Shown here in pieces: positions 6,445 through 14,242 of a stretch of DNA of 16,917 nt (the first letter of the stretch is position 1; every line of letters starts with the position of its first letter). The position numbers and the translations under genes are program-made. The notes beneath the pieces were generated by a model that worked only from the letters and a program-made list of their open reading frames with translations, ran no database searches and was not told the origin of the DNA. The stretch lies in assembly GCA_012798025.1 (NCBI GenBank), contig JAAZNX010000155.1, forward strand, positions 1 to 16,917, in the 5' to 3' direction. The stretch is from Methanothrix sp. (GTDB lineage: Archaea > Halobacteriota > Methanosarcinia > Methanotrichales > Methanotrichaceae).

Positions 6445-6747
6445 ATGGAGAGCGCTGAAGAACGAATCCAGGAGAGGCTCAGGAATTACCTTAAGCGAGA
6501 CGGCATAGGTATCCGGAAGGCCGTTTTGAAATTGTTTTTGAGCGATGGTGCGTACACCACGGAGGACGTTTTCACTTATCTGGCCAAAGAGGGTTTTGAC
6601 GTGAGCTATCGTGGAGTCTCTGCCATGGTCGGGCTCATGAACACCCGCCTGGGCATCCTGAGCATTGATGTCTCCGGTGACCATAATGTCTACTCCCTCA
6701 AGGGCGACCACAAAGGAGTCGTGAGGGCGGTGCTAGATAACTACTAG
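6445..6747 (+). CDS. DUF2551 family protein (small methanogen protein)
   Basis: The 100-residue protein matches the DUF2551 pattern known from methanogens. It has a helical N terminus (about 1-33: RIQERLRNYLKRDG, then RKAVLKLFLSDG). A winged-helix-like middle part follows, with TTEDVFTYLAKEGFDVSYRG (38-57) and MVGLMNTRLGILSI (61-74). It ends in a short hairpin and tail. This layout suggests a DNA-binding helix-turn-helix fold, but that is an inference and the family's function is not known to me. GGTGA (6431-6435) sits nine bases before ATG 6445. It follows the radical SAM gene by 38 bases on the same strand, so it could be a co-expressed regulator or partner. Confidence 0.85.
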   Translation: MESAEERIQERLRNYLKRDGIGIRKAVLKLFLSDGAYTTEDVFTYLAKEGFDVSYRGVSAMVGLMNTRLGILSIDVSGDHNVYSLKGDHKGVVRAVLDNY

Positions 6748-6776
6748 TCTTACAGCACTGAATATTGCCACAAACA

Positions 6777-8279
6777 TCAGTTAGGCGGTTCCCCTCTTTT
6801 CATTCTCTTCATGTACTTGTTCAGCACTATATCCGCCATCAGGTTGATGCCTGTTAGGGCAGCATGAACCACAGGACCTGCAGACATACGCTCTTTGTAG
6901 AGGCTGTGCAGTTTTTTGAGGTGCAGCAGGTTATACTCAAGACAAAGCCCCACCAGTTGCCAGTGCTCTGGGAGGGCATCGTCCTTTCCAAAACCCTTGG
7001 TCCCACCCAGTTTGGTTCCTGTGATGGTGGTGAAGAACAGCGGAAGTATGAGGCCAGTGTATTCTTTCAGCGACTCAACCAGATCTATGGTCTTCACCAC
7101 GTCTTGAGCAGTCTCTCCGGGCAGCCCTAGCACCAGGCTTGCCACTGGAAGCCACGACTCCTCATCGAAGAGCCTGTAGCAATCTTGTACTATTTGGGGC
7201 CACCGTCCAACCTCACCGGGCAAGGCTTTGCGCGGCATGTGCATCTCCAGGATGCGACAGCTCCCCGTCTCGATGCCGATCCAGGCAGACATATATTTCT
7301 GATCTGAGCCGACGCCTACAACCTCCGACACCTTGCGAATCAAGCCTGGATTCTGATGGGCTGTTGCCAGGCTGAGGTGGGAGATGTCTATGGTGTGCGG
7401 CCCAAGCCGCTTTACGCCTCTCATCAGCTTCAGCACCAACTCGTCATTCGTCTCCATCCCCCTTGATCCATAGGTGAGAACGTCCTCGGAGTGAAGAATG
7501 ATGTCCTTTTGCCCGTTTAGGAGGTTCACCCTGACGTCATCCAGTATGCTCTCCACCGGCCTGTGACGAACTTGGCGCATCGTAGGTGAGCAAAAGGCGC
7601 ATCCCCTCCAGCATCCTCTGCCAACCTCCACGATTCCGGCGATGGTGGCGCCGCGGTTTATAGGAATCCTATCTGCTGGAACTGCATCTCCTCTGATGAC
7701 CCTAGGCACTGGATCGCCTTGCAGGATTTTGCTGCAGACTCTGGGAAATTCGCTCTCGCCCTCGCCAAGGTAGATGTGATCCACGCCGACGTCTTCGTCC
7801 ATCAGCTCCCAGGCGCCGTTGCCTCCTACCACAATCTTCGGCCTGTGTTCTCTGATGAGGGGATGGTTTATCAGAGCAAGGAACTTTGAGCGGTTATGCG
7901 GAGGGCCACGACCGATGATCTCCTCCAGCTCTCTTACTGCAATCTTGCCCATTGGATCGTCGTGGGTGATTCCCACGATCTCCGTCCGAGGACCTATGGC
8001 CCTGTCCAGGTGATGCGGATGGGCGACGATTACCTCATCCTTTGAGAATCCAAAATCCAGCAATGCAGCCTCCACTTTTCGCATGCCGCATGGTGCAATT
8101 TGCGCGGATCCATCAGGTCCTGCAGGCACAGGCGGGCAGAAGAAGTAGCGTAAAATCCAGTCAGGGAGCACTGCTCGTGGCATTATGGCGGCAAAGCCCA
8201 GCATCACGCCACCGTGATAGCTGCTCATCATGGTGTCGTCGCTGGTCAGAACGATTCTCTTGCCTTGCATACGTGGCAT
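6777..8279 (-). CDS. B12-binding-type radical SAM protein (archaeal COG1032 group)
   Basis: The protein has 500 residues. The N-terminal half (about 1-205) resembles the Rossmann-like B12-binding domain of archaeal COG1032 proteins, with LGFAAIMPRAVLPDWILRYF (27-46), APCGMRKVEAALLDFGF (62-78) and IVVGGNGAWEL (149-159). I see no DxHxxG cobalamin-ligand motif, as is common in this group. The radical SAM domain begins at RGCWRGCAFCSPTM (221-234), with C223, C227 and C230. GIETGS (335-340) and GLPGET (385-390) are typical later motifs. The C-terminal 90 residues are basic and helical. Start is ATG 8279, with AAGGAAAGGAT about nine bases upstream. It is divergent from the homocysteine operon. The substrate is unknown; methylation or methylthiolation chemistry is possible but not shown. 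Confidence 0.9.
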   Translation of the reverse strand: MPRMQGKRIVLTSDDTMMSSYHGGVMLGFAAIMPRAVLPDWILRYFFCPPVPAGPDGSAQIAPCGMRKVEAALLDFGFSKDEVIVAHPHHLDRAIGPRTEIVGITHDDPMGKIAVRELEEIIGRGPPHNRSKFLALINHPLIREHRPKIVVGGNGAWELMDEDVGVDHIYLGEGESEFPRVCSKILQGDPVPRVIRGDAVPADRIPINRGATIAGIVEVGRGCWRGCAFCSPTMRQVRHRPVESILDDVRVNLLNGQKDIILHSEDVLTYGSRGMETNDELVLKLMRGVKRLGPHTIDISHLSLATAHQNPGLIRKVSEVVGVGSDQKYMSAWIGIETGSCRILEMHMPRKALPGEVGRWPQIVQDCYRLFDEESWLPVASLVLGLPGETAQDVVKTIDLVESLKEYTGLILPLFFTTITGTKLGGTKGFGKDDALPEHWQLVGLCLEYNLLHLKKLHSLYKERMSAGPVVHAALTGINLMADIVLNKYMKRMKRGEPPN

Positions 8280-8316
8280 CTTGATTGCATCCTTTCCTTA
8301 GTTTTGGCAGATAATG

Positions 8317-8341
8317 TTGTTGGACAGGATTGCCCCAACAA
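8317..8341. repeat. Inverted repeat in the radical SAM/homocysteine divergent promoter
   Basis: TTGTTGG (8317-8323) and CCAACAA (8335-8341) form a perfect 7-bp inverted repeat with an 11-base spacer. The right arm abuts the TATA-like element of the homocysteine operon. Protein bound here would cover the TFB/TBP site, so it is a candidate operator. The arms could also form a hairpin in RNA, but the position upstream of the expected transcription start argues for a DNA site. Confidence 0.45.
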
Positions 8342-8342
8342 G

Positions 8343-8349
8343 TTTTTAT
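8343..8349 (+). promoter_or_regulatory. TATA-like promoter element for the homocysteine operon
   Basis: The sequence TTTTTAT lies 27-33 bases before GTG 8376. Normal archaeal spacing would place the transcript start near 8372. That gives an mRNA with almost no leader starting at the GTG and leaves the upstream TTG (8364) outside the transcript. No purine-rich ribosome site precedes either codon, which fits a leaderless message. Confidence 0.5.
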
Positions 8350-8375
8350 CGGATTGCTGACGTTTGGACCCAGTT

Positions 8376-9878
8376 GTGCAAGAGAAGTCGCTATCGGAGA
8401 TCAACGAACGCATTCGCGACGGATCCGCCCGCGTTGTAACAGCGGAAGAGATGCCCAACCTCGTACAGGAGCTGGGGACCGCTGGAGCAGTGAGAGAGGT
8501 GGATGTCGTAACAACAGGAACCTTTGGGGCCATGTGCTCTTCCGGGGTCTTTCTCAACCTAGGCCACAGCGATCCTCCCATAAAGATTCTCAGGGCTAGG
8601 CTCAACAAGGTTGAGGCCTATGGGGGAATTGCTGCCGTGGATCTTTTCCTGGGCGCCACTCAACCATCCCAGGATCAAGGAATCGAGTACGGAGGAGCAC
8701 ATGTAATCGAAGACCTGGTGGCAGGCAAGCAGATAGATGTAGAGGCAGAGGGAGCAGGCACGGACTGCTATCCTCAGATGGAGCTTGAGACAGCTCTGAG
8801 GCTCGATGACTTCAACCAGGCAACGATGGTGAACCCGCGCAACGCCTACCAGCGCTATAACGCAGCCACCAATTCCTCGGATCGCACGCTGCATACATAT
8901 ATGGGAACCCTGCTTCCTCGCTGTGGAAACATCCACTACAGCGGAGCAGGTGTGCTCTCACCACTATCCAACGATCCTAATCTCGACTATATCGGCGTAG
9001 GCACACGAATATTTCTCGCAGGGGCCAAAGGATATGTCATCGGCTCAGGGACGCAGCACAATCCACAGAACAACTTTTCTACACTCATGGTCACTGGCGA
9101 TCTGAAGAAGATGAGCACCAAATTTTTGCGGGCCGCCACATTTCACAAATATGGACCAAGCCTATACCTTGGGATCGGGATTCCGATACCTGTTCTTAAT
9201 GAGACTGTTGCCAGGAACACTGCTGTTCGTGATAGAGACATCACAGTCCCTGTGATTGACTACGGCATCCCACGCCGTGACAGGCCCTCTTTGAAGATTG
9301 TGAGCTACGAGGATCTGAAGTCCGGACTGATCGACTTAAACGGAAAGGAGGTTCCCGCCTCATCTCTCTCAAGCTTCCACGTGGCCCGCGAGGTTGCAAA
9401 GAACCTTAAAGAGATGGTGGAGAAGGGCGAGTTTCTGCTCAGCCAGGCAGTGGAGCCGCTTTCGCGCATCGGCAATTCCCGGCCCATGAAGCAGACGAAG
9501 GAGTCGCCAAACGTGGGCGATGTCATGAGCCGCGATGTGGTCACCGTCGGAGAGGACATTCATGTGGAGAAAGCTGCAAAGCTGATCGTGAGCGGAAGCT
9601 TCGATCATCTGCCCGTGGTCTCAAAGGATGGAAGGCTGATTGGCATCATCACTGCCTGGGATATATCAAAAGCTGTAGCGAGCGGCAAGCCTGCCCGAAT
9701 TTCGGAGATCATGACCAAGCGAGTTTATTCTGCGATGCTGGACGAGCCCATAGAGCTTGCAGCCCGCACCCTCGATACTCATAGCATTTCGGCTCTGCCT
9801 GTAGTGGATAGAGACAACAAGGTAATTGGAATGATCACCAGCAATCATCTCTCTCGATTACTGGCCAGGAGGCAGTAG
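8376..9878 (+). CDS. Homocysteine biosynthesis protein (COG1900/DUF39) with CBS pair
   Basis: This is a homologue of Methanosarcina MA1821, which together with a NIL-ferredoxin converts aspartate semialdehyde and sulfide into homocysteine. The COG1900 domain fills about residues 1-375. The two cysteines reported as important in MA1821, which I recall as C54 and C131, are present in TGTFGAMCSSG and EGAGTDCYPQ. With GTG 8376 as start they fall exactly at 54 and 131. A TTG at 8364 would add four residues. Two CBS domains follow (about 385-440 from VGDVMSRDVVTV, and 447-498 from ISEIMTKRVYSA). They usually bind adenine nucleotides such as ATP or SAM, so feedback control is plausible. The ferredoxin gene begins two bases after the stop. 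Confidence 0.94.
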   Translation: MQEKSLSEINERIRDGSARVVTAEEMPNLVQELGTAGAVREVDVVTTGTFGAMCSSGVFLNLGHSDPPIKILRARLNKVEAYGGIAAVDLFLGATQPSQDQGIEYGGAHVIEDLVAGKQIDVEAEGAGTDCYPQMELETALRLDDFNQATMVNPRNAYQRYNAATNSSDRTLHTYMGTLLPRCGNIHYSGAGVLSPLSNDPNLDYIGVGTRIFLAGAKGYVIGSGTQHNPQNNFSTLMVTGDLKKMSTKFLRAATFHKYGPSLYLGIGIPIPVLNETVARNTAVRDRDITVPVIDYGIPRRDRPSLKIVSYEDLKSGLIDLNGKEVPASSLSSFHVAREVAKNLKEMVEKGEFLLSQAVEPLSRIGNSRPMKQTKESPNVGDVMSRDVVTVGEDIHVEKAAKLIVSGSFDHLPVVSKDGRLIGIITAWDISKAVASGKPARISEIMTKRVYSAMLDEPIELAARTLDTHSISALPVVDRDNKVIGMITSNHLSRLLARRQ

Positions 9879-9880
9879 AC

Positions 9881-10267
9881 ATGAAACTCATGCTGCACGT
9901 CGCGCCGGGAATTGTGCGCTATCCACTCATCGCATCTGTAATTTTAGAGACCTCTGCACTGGTGAACATCGAGAGAGCCAGCATCGATGCAGTGAGCGGC
10001 GAGATCGTCCTAGAGGTTCCAAGCGAGAAATGCACTGAGGTGAAGGAGGCCTTTGAGCGCAGGGGAGTTCGAGTTGTGCCCCTGGAGATACCTGTTATCA
10101 GAGATGAGAACGAGTGCGTACACTGCGGCGCGTGCATCTCAATATGTCCCACTGCGACCTTCCGATTCGAGGATTGGCTTTTGGTAGCAGATTCTGGAAA
10201 GTGCATTCAGTGCGGAGCATGCGTTGTGGGATGTCCGCAGCGTGCCCTGAAGCTGGTGCTGAAGTAG
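9881..10267 (+). CDS. NIL-domain ferredoxin of homocysteine biosynthesis
   Basis: This 128-residue protein is the homologue of MA1822, the electron-carrying partner of the COG1900 sulfurtransferase. Residues 1-73 form a NIL-type ferredoxin-like domain (LMLHVAPGIVRYPLIASVIL at 3-22). After it come two [4Fe-4S] motifs, CVHCGACISICP (79-90) and CIQCGACVVGCP (108-119), each C-x2-C-x2-C-x3-C. AGGAGG lies inside the end of the upstream gene, about eight bases before ATG 9881, and the intergenic gap is two bases. The pair is thus tightly co-translated. A T6 run (10325-10330) after the gene fits a terminator. The proposed role is reductive sulfur transfer in the same complex. Confidence 0.95.
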   Translation: MKLMLHVAPGIVRYPLIASVILETSALVNIERASIDAVSGEIVLEVPSEKCTEVKEAFERRGVRVVPLEIPVIRDENECVHCGACISICPTATFRFEDWLLVADSGKCIQCGACVVGCPQRALKLVLK

Positions 10268-10318
10268 AACTTCTGGAGCTTGGAGGAGGATGTGACAGCA
10301 ATAATCTGGTTAGATATA

Positions 10319-10330
10319 TATTTATTTTTT
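10319..10330 (+). terminator. T-rich terminator after the NIL-ferredoxin gene
   Basis: The stretch TATTTATTTTTT ends in six T residues, about 60 bases past the stop codon. Archaeal polymerases often stop at such T runs without a strong hairpin. A second run of eight T (10458-10465) could act as a backup. Confidence 0.45.
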
Positions 10331-10491
10331 AAACGTTGCTTCTGGATGCAACTTCTAGAGAAAATACCAAAATGATTTGTATGTTTTATCGAATTTGTCC
10401 GTTTTTCAAGAAGTTTGGGGTTGATAAAGTTATATTACTTAATTAATAATCTTTTTATTTTTTTTAATTAACAGTAGAAAGAAATAGAAGA

Positions 10492-10500
10492 TTTTATATG
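10492..10500 (+). promoter_or_regulatory. TATA-like element upstream of the TPR gene
   Basis: TTTTATATG is the best TATA-like sequence ahead of the TPR gene. The expected start would be near 10520, which gives a leader of about 60 bases to ATG 10580 and places the short upstream frame (10534-10617) inside the transcript. Confidence 0.4.
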
Positions 10501-10533
10501 TAAGGACTGTTAATACTGAAGAAATACACAGCG

Positions 10534-10617
10534 ATGTATATTTCGGCGGTGGGGGAACAAGAGATGTTGACCGAGATCGATGGTTTCGCGCAGCTGGACG
10601 GTGTTCGTGGTGTCTGA
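10534..10617 (+). other. Short out-of-frame reading frame overlapping the TPR gene start
   Basis: ATG 10534 opens 27 codons (MYISAVGEQEMLTEIDG...) that end at TGA 10615-10617, inside the TPR coding region but in a different frame. A second ATG at 10564 in the same frame is preceded by GGTGGGGG, the best ribosome-site-like sequence here. ATG 10580 of the TPR frame has only a weak site. This could be an upstream peptide that controls translation, or the true N terminus of the TPR protein separated by a one-base indel. The sequence alone does not decide. Confidence 0.3.
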
Positions 10618-13600
10618 AGACAGAATCGTGTCCTGCCTTGAGTCCTTTGCAAAGGTTCTGGCAGATCCGAAGGGCTATGATCCAGAGAGCTTGAGGGAGC
10701 TATCGTCAAATGCACCAGACCCTGTCTCCTCCTTCATTTTGGCCACCCTCTCATCGGATGAGGCAGTCATGCAGTGTAAATTTCACGAGCTGGCAGATCA
10801 TGTGTCTAAACTGGGCAGCTTTTCTGCCTGGTTCAGCCTGGCTCTGCTGGCCCACCGCCTATTCTTTCATCAAGCTGCCATTGAGTACTATGAACGCGCC
10901 CTGCATCTGGCCGAGGTCCAATACGATAAAAGAAGGGCATCTTTGGCGTTGATAGGTCTGGGAAAGCTTTATGCTGAGGTGGAAGACTGGGAGCGATCGG
11001 CCGGGTGCTACGAAAAAGCGCTGCAGTGCCTGACTGAGGCGGAACAGTCCGCTGAAGCTTTGACGGTTTTAAGAGATCTCGGCCATGTCTATCAAATGAG
11101 AGGCGAGCACGACAAGGCCTTGAACTGCTTTTGCAGGATTATAGAAGGGCTGGATGCAGACGACAGGTCCGGCAGGGCCGATGCCCTGAGCTGCATGACA
11201 GATATCTACAAGTTGCAGGGCACCTATTTTAAGGCAGTGGAATGCGCAGAGAGAAGCCTGCTAGAGTGGGAGCTGTCTGGCGACAAGGAAGGGGCCGCAA
11301 GATGCATGGCTTCGCTTGGCTCGCTCTATCAGCTTCACGGTGCATTTAAAAGGGCCAAAGAGTGCTATGATGCTGCCTGGCACCAGCTAGAGGATCTGGG
11401 GGATTTAGCAGGTGCAGCCAACATGCAAAGCAAGCTTGGCGACATCTATTTCCAGGAGAGAATGTGGCCACAGGCGATGGAGTGTTATGAGAAGAGCCTG
11501 AGGGCTTTGGAGGGCGCCGGTGCAGCCCGCGTTCTGAACAGCATGGGATTGGCCTGCCTGGAGCAGGGGAAATGGGAACTAGCAGCGGCCCATCTTCAAA
11601 GGTCCATTCAGATCCTAGAGCAGCAGGGAGACCCTTGTGGCATGGCCGATTCTCTCTCGTCCTTGGGATGCTTGCACTATCGTTTGGGCCAGTATGATGA
11701 AGCCCTGAAATGCTACCAGAGATGCCTGGAGGTCAAAGAGCTTCATAAGAATCTGACAGGTGTCCCGGCGATTCTGAATAACCTAGGGCTAATCCACGCC
11801 GATCGCGGCGAATGGGAGTCTGCTGCAAGCTGTTTTCAGAGGTCCATAGATCTGCTTACAAAGTCCGGCGAGCCCCTGGCTGCGGCCAAAGCCATGTCAG
11901 ACATGGGTTGCATGCATTATCTGCATGGGGAAATGGACAAGGCACATGACCTCTACAGCCAGGCGCTGGAGATTCAGGATGGTTTGGGCGACCTGTTTGG
12001 CGCTTCCAAGACTTTAGGGAACCTGGGGCTCATCTATCAGCTCAAAGGCGATTTGGATGCAGCAAAAGACTGTTTCCAAAAGAGCATGGATGGCTATGAA
12101 CGATCTGGCGACGCGCAAGGCGTGGCAACTTCTCATTTGAACCTGGGGCTGATCGAGCAGCTCAAAGGCGATTGGGACCATGCACTCGCCCATTTTAAGA
12201 CTGCCATTGTGGCCTTCGAGGAACTGGGAGACGACAGTGGTGTCTCCACTGTGCAGAATAATTTGGGAAACCTTTACGCTGATATGGGCGACAGTTCGCA
12301 GGCCACAAAATACTATACACTAAGCCTTGATGCCAGGCGCGCGCTGGGCGATCGGCACGGAACGGCTATCACTGTCGGCAACCTGGCCAGAGTTTACCAT
12401 AAGTTGGGTCAAAGAGAGAAGGCTGAGGAGCAATACAGGCAGAGCCTGGCAGATTTTAGGGAGCTTAAAGACAGGTTGGGCGAGTGCAATTCTCTTCTGG
12501 GACTGGCGAATTTGATGGCCGAATCCAGGAATTTAGAGGAGGCTTTGCAGCTTTTCGGCCAATGCCTGGCATTGCAAAAGGAACGGGAAGATGCGAGGGG
12601 CGTGATCGCAGCCCTTGGAGGGATGCTAGGCGTCTTCTGCCACCTGGGTCGCTGGCAGGAGGCGAGGCATCTATGCGATGATGTCCTGGCATTCGTGCGC
12701 TCGCTTGGGGACCCCGAGGCAGTAGCAACTGTCCTGTGCAGCCAGGGCAATCTTCATTCTGAGCTGGGCGACTGGGACGGAGCCCAACATAGCTACAGGG
12801 AGAGCCTGGAGATTTTGGAGCGGCTTGGGGACACATACAGCATGGCAGTCGCCCTGAACAACCTTGGAAATATATGCTATCGTCGGGGTGATTGGACTGC
12901 AGCCCTGGAGTATTACAACAGCAGCCTGACAAGCTTTGAGCAGTCGGGCGATTCGAGGAGTGAGGCATCGGTCGTGAGCAATATCGCCAGCATTTGCTAC
13001 AAGAGAGGAGACTGGTCACGAGCATTGGAATGCTATCAAAAGAGCCTCGACATCTTCGAGAAGCTGGAAGATCTAACTGGTGCGGCCAGCGTCCTTGGCA
13101 ATCTCGGAACCTTTTATTATCGAAGAGGAGAGCGCTCATTGGCCCTGGAGCACTTCAGAAGAGGCAAGGCCATTCTCGAGCGTCTGGGAGATGTCCAGGG
13201 CGTCGCTGAAATGCAGGCCAACATCGATATGGTAAAGGCCAGCCAAGGGGATATCCTTGCATCCGTTAGCGATCACAAGAGGCAACTCCAGGAGATGGTG
13301 GCGAGTGGCGACCTCTCTGGGCAGGCAGAGGTGCTGGGAGCAATTGCGAGTTGCTATGCAGACAGGTTTGAGTGGAAGCTGGCACTCTCCTGCTATGAAG
13401 AGAGCCTGGCACTCTTCGAGCAAACGGGCGATGTCTACTGTCAGGCCCAGACCATGTTCAACATCGCTCTGGTTCACAAAGACAGGGGCGATCTGCTCCA
13501 GGCTGCTCAGACCTTCGAGCAGAGCTTGAAGATATTTCAAAATCTTGATGCCGTACCGTGCATCGCTCTGGCGAAGATGAACCTTGGGATCATACTCGAG

Positions 13601-14242
13601 ATGAGCGGCCAGCTAGCTGAGGCGGAAGAACTCTTGAGCGAGGCCTTGAAGGTGCTGGAGGCCCTTGGTGCAATGCCCGATTTATGTGAGGGCTATCTGG
13701 CGATGGGCCGGTTCAAACTACGCACAGGCCAATGCATTGAGGCCAAATTTTATCTCTCGTTGGCCGAGACTTTGATCTTTCGCACCGACTTTATGCCACT
13801 GAAGATCCAGCTCTTTAGAGCACAAGGAGAGATGCATCAAGCCGAGAAACGCTATCGTGAAGCTGAGAGATGCTACGAAAAAGCATTGGCCCAGGCAAGA
13901 CGACTCTCCAATTCCCTTGAAGTGGCAAGATGCCTGGAGCATTTGGGAAGGCTGGCAATGGAGAAGAAGGACTATCGCGATTCTTTAGCAAGGCTGCAGC
14001 AGGCACTGACATCCTTCCAGCATTTGGGCGCAGCATCTGACGTTATCGCCGTTTACCATGATCTGGCCACCCTCTTCCTGGCCCAGGAAGACCACACACG
14101 CGTGGAGGAGATGGCGGTCCTGCTGGAGCGTCAAGCAGAGCTCCTGGGATACCAGGGACCTTTCATCAAAGCCCTGGCCGAATGCAAGGAGACCCGAGAG
14201 GCCCATGAAGAGCTAGAGGTTTTGAACCACCCGCGCATCTAA
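10580..14242 (+). CDS. Giant tetratricopeptide (TPR) repeat protein
   Basis: The product (1220 aa) is almost wholly TPR repeats. After a non-repeat N terminus (about 1-85), some 27 units follow with a 40-residue period, longer than the usual 34, as in the kinesin-light-chain/MalT type. A typical unit is LGNLGLIYQLKGDLDAAKDC followed by a helix ending ..SGD. TPR solenoids bind proteins or peptides. There is no signal peptide, membrane segment or attached enzyme or sensor domain, so it is probably a cytoplasmic scaffold. Repeats drift after about residue 1040. Two neighbouring units still match at 30 of 33 bases (12020-12052 and 12140-12172), a sign of tandem duplication. The start is uncertain because a better ribosome site serves another frame. 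The stop overlaps the convergent gene by four bases. Confidence 0.93.
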   Translation: MVSRSWTVFVVSEDRIVSCLESFAKVLADPKGYDPESLRELSSNAPDPVSSFILATLSSDEAVMQCKFHELADHVSKLGSFSAWFSLALLAHRLFFHQAAIEYYERALHLAEVQYDKRRASLALIGLGKLYAEVEDWERSAGCYEKALQCLTEAEQSAEALTVLRDLGHVYQMRGEHDKALNCFCRIIEGLDADDRSGRADALSCMTDIYKLQGTYFKAVECAERSLLEWELSGDKEGAARCMASLGSLYQLHGAFKRAKECYDAAWHQLEDLGDLAGAANMQSKLGDIYFQERMWPQAMECYEKSLRALEGAGAARVLNSMGLACLEQGKWELAAAHLQRSIQILEQQGDPCGMADSLSSLGCLHYRLGQYDEALKCYQRCLEVKELHKNLTGVPAILNNLGLIHADRGEWESAASCFQRSIDLLTKSGEPLAAAKAMSDMGCMHYLHGEMDKAHDLYSQALEIQDGLGDLFGASKTLGNLGLIYQLKGDLDAAKDCFQKSMDGYERSGDAQGVATSHLNLGLIEQLKGDWDHALAHFKTAIVAFEELGDDSGVSTVQNNLGNLYADMGDSSQATKYYTLSLDARRALGDRHGTAITVGNLARVYHKLGQREKAEEQYRQSLADFRELKDRLGECNSLLGLANLMAESRNLEEALQLFGQCLALQKEREDARGVIAALGGMLGVFCHLGRWQEARHLCDDVLAFVRSLGDPEAVATVLCSQGNLHSELGDWDGAQHSYRESLEILERLGDTYSMAVALNNLGNICYRRGDWTAALEYYNSSLTSFEQSGDSRSEASVVSNIASICYKRGDWSRALECYQKSLDIFEKLEDLTGAASVLGNLGTFYYRRGERSLALEHFRRGKAILERLGDVQGVAEMQANIDMVKASQGDILASVSDHKRQLQEMVASGDLSGQAEVLGAIASCYADRFEWKLALSCYEESLALFEQTGDVYCQAQTMFNIALVHKDRGDLLQAAQTFEQSLKIFQNLDAVPCIALAKMNLGIILEMSGQLAEAEELLSEALKVLEALGAMPDLCEGYLAMGRFKLRTGQCIEAKFYLSLAETLIFRTDFMPLKIQLFRAQGEMHQAEKRYREAERCYEKALAQARRLSNSLEVARCLEHLGRLAMEKKDYRDSLARLQQALTSFQHLGAASDVIAVYHDLATLFLAQEDHTRVEEMAVLLERQAELLGYQGPFIKALAECKETREAHEELEVLNHPRI

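Larger units (their letters stand above)
10268..10579. other. AT-rich spacer between the homocysteine operon and the TPR gene
   Basis: This 312-base stretch holds no convincing long gene. The first 50 bases are of ordinary composition; the rest is strongly AT-rich. It contains two T runs (10325-10330 and 10458-10465), a small inverted repeat GTTGC-N8-GCAAC near 10335-10352, a TATA-like element at 10492-10500, and the beginning of a short reading frame from 10534 that overlaps the TPR gene start. Confidence 0.6.

Noticed and set aside
10335..10352. Small inverted repeat GTTGC-N8-GCAAC as a regulatory site
   Set aside because: A five-base stem in AT-rich spacer is expected by chance and is not near a promoter element.
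12465..13139. 224-codon open frame on the minus strand inside the TPR gene
   Set aside because: It is antisense to well-defined TPR repeats, has low-complexity composition and no family pattern. It arises from the biased codon use of the repeats.
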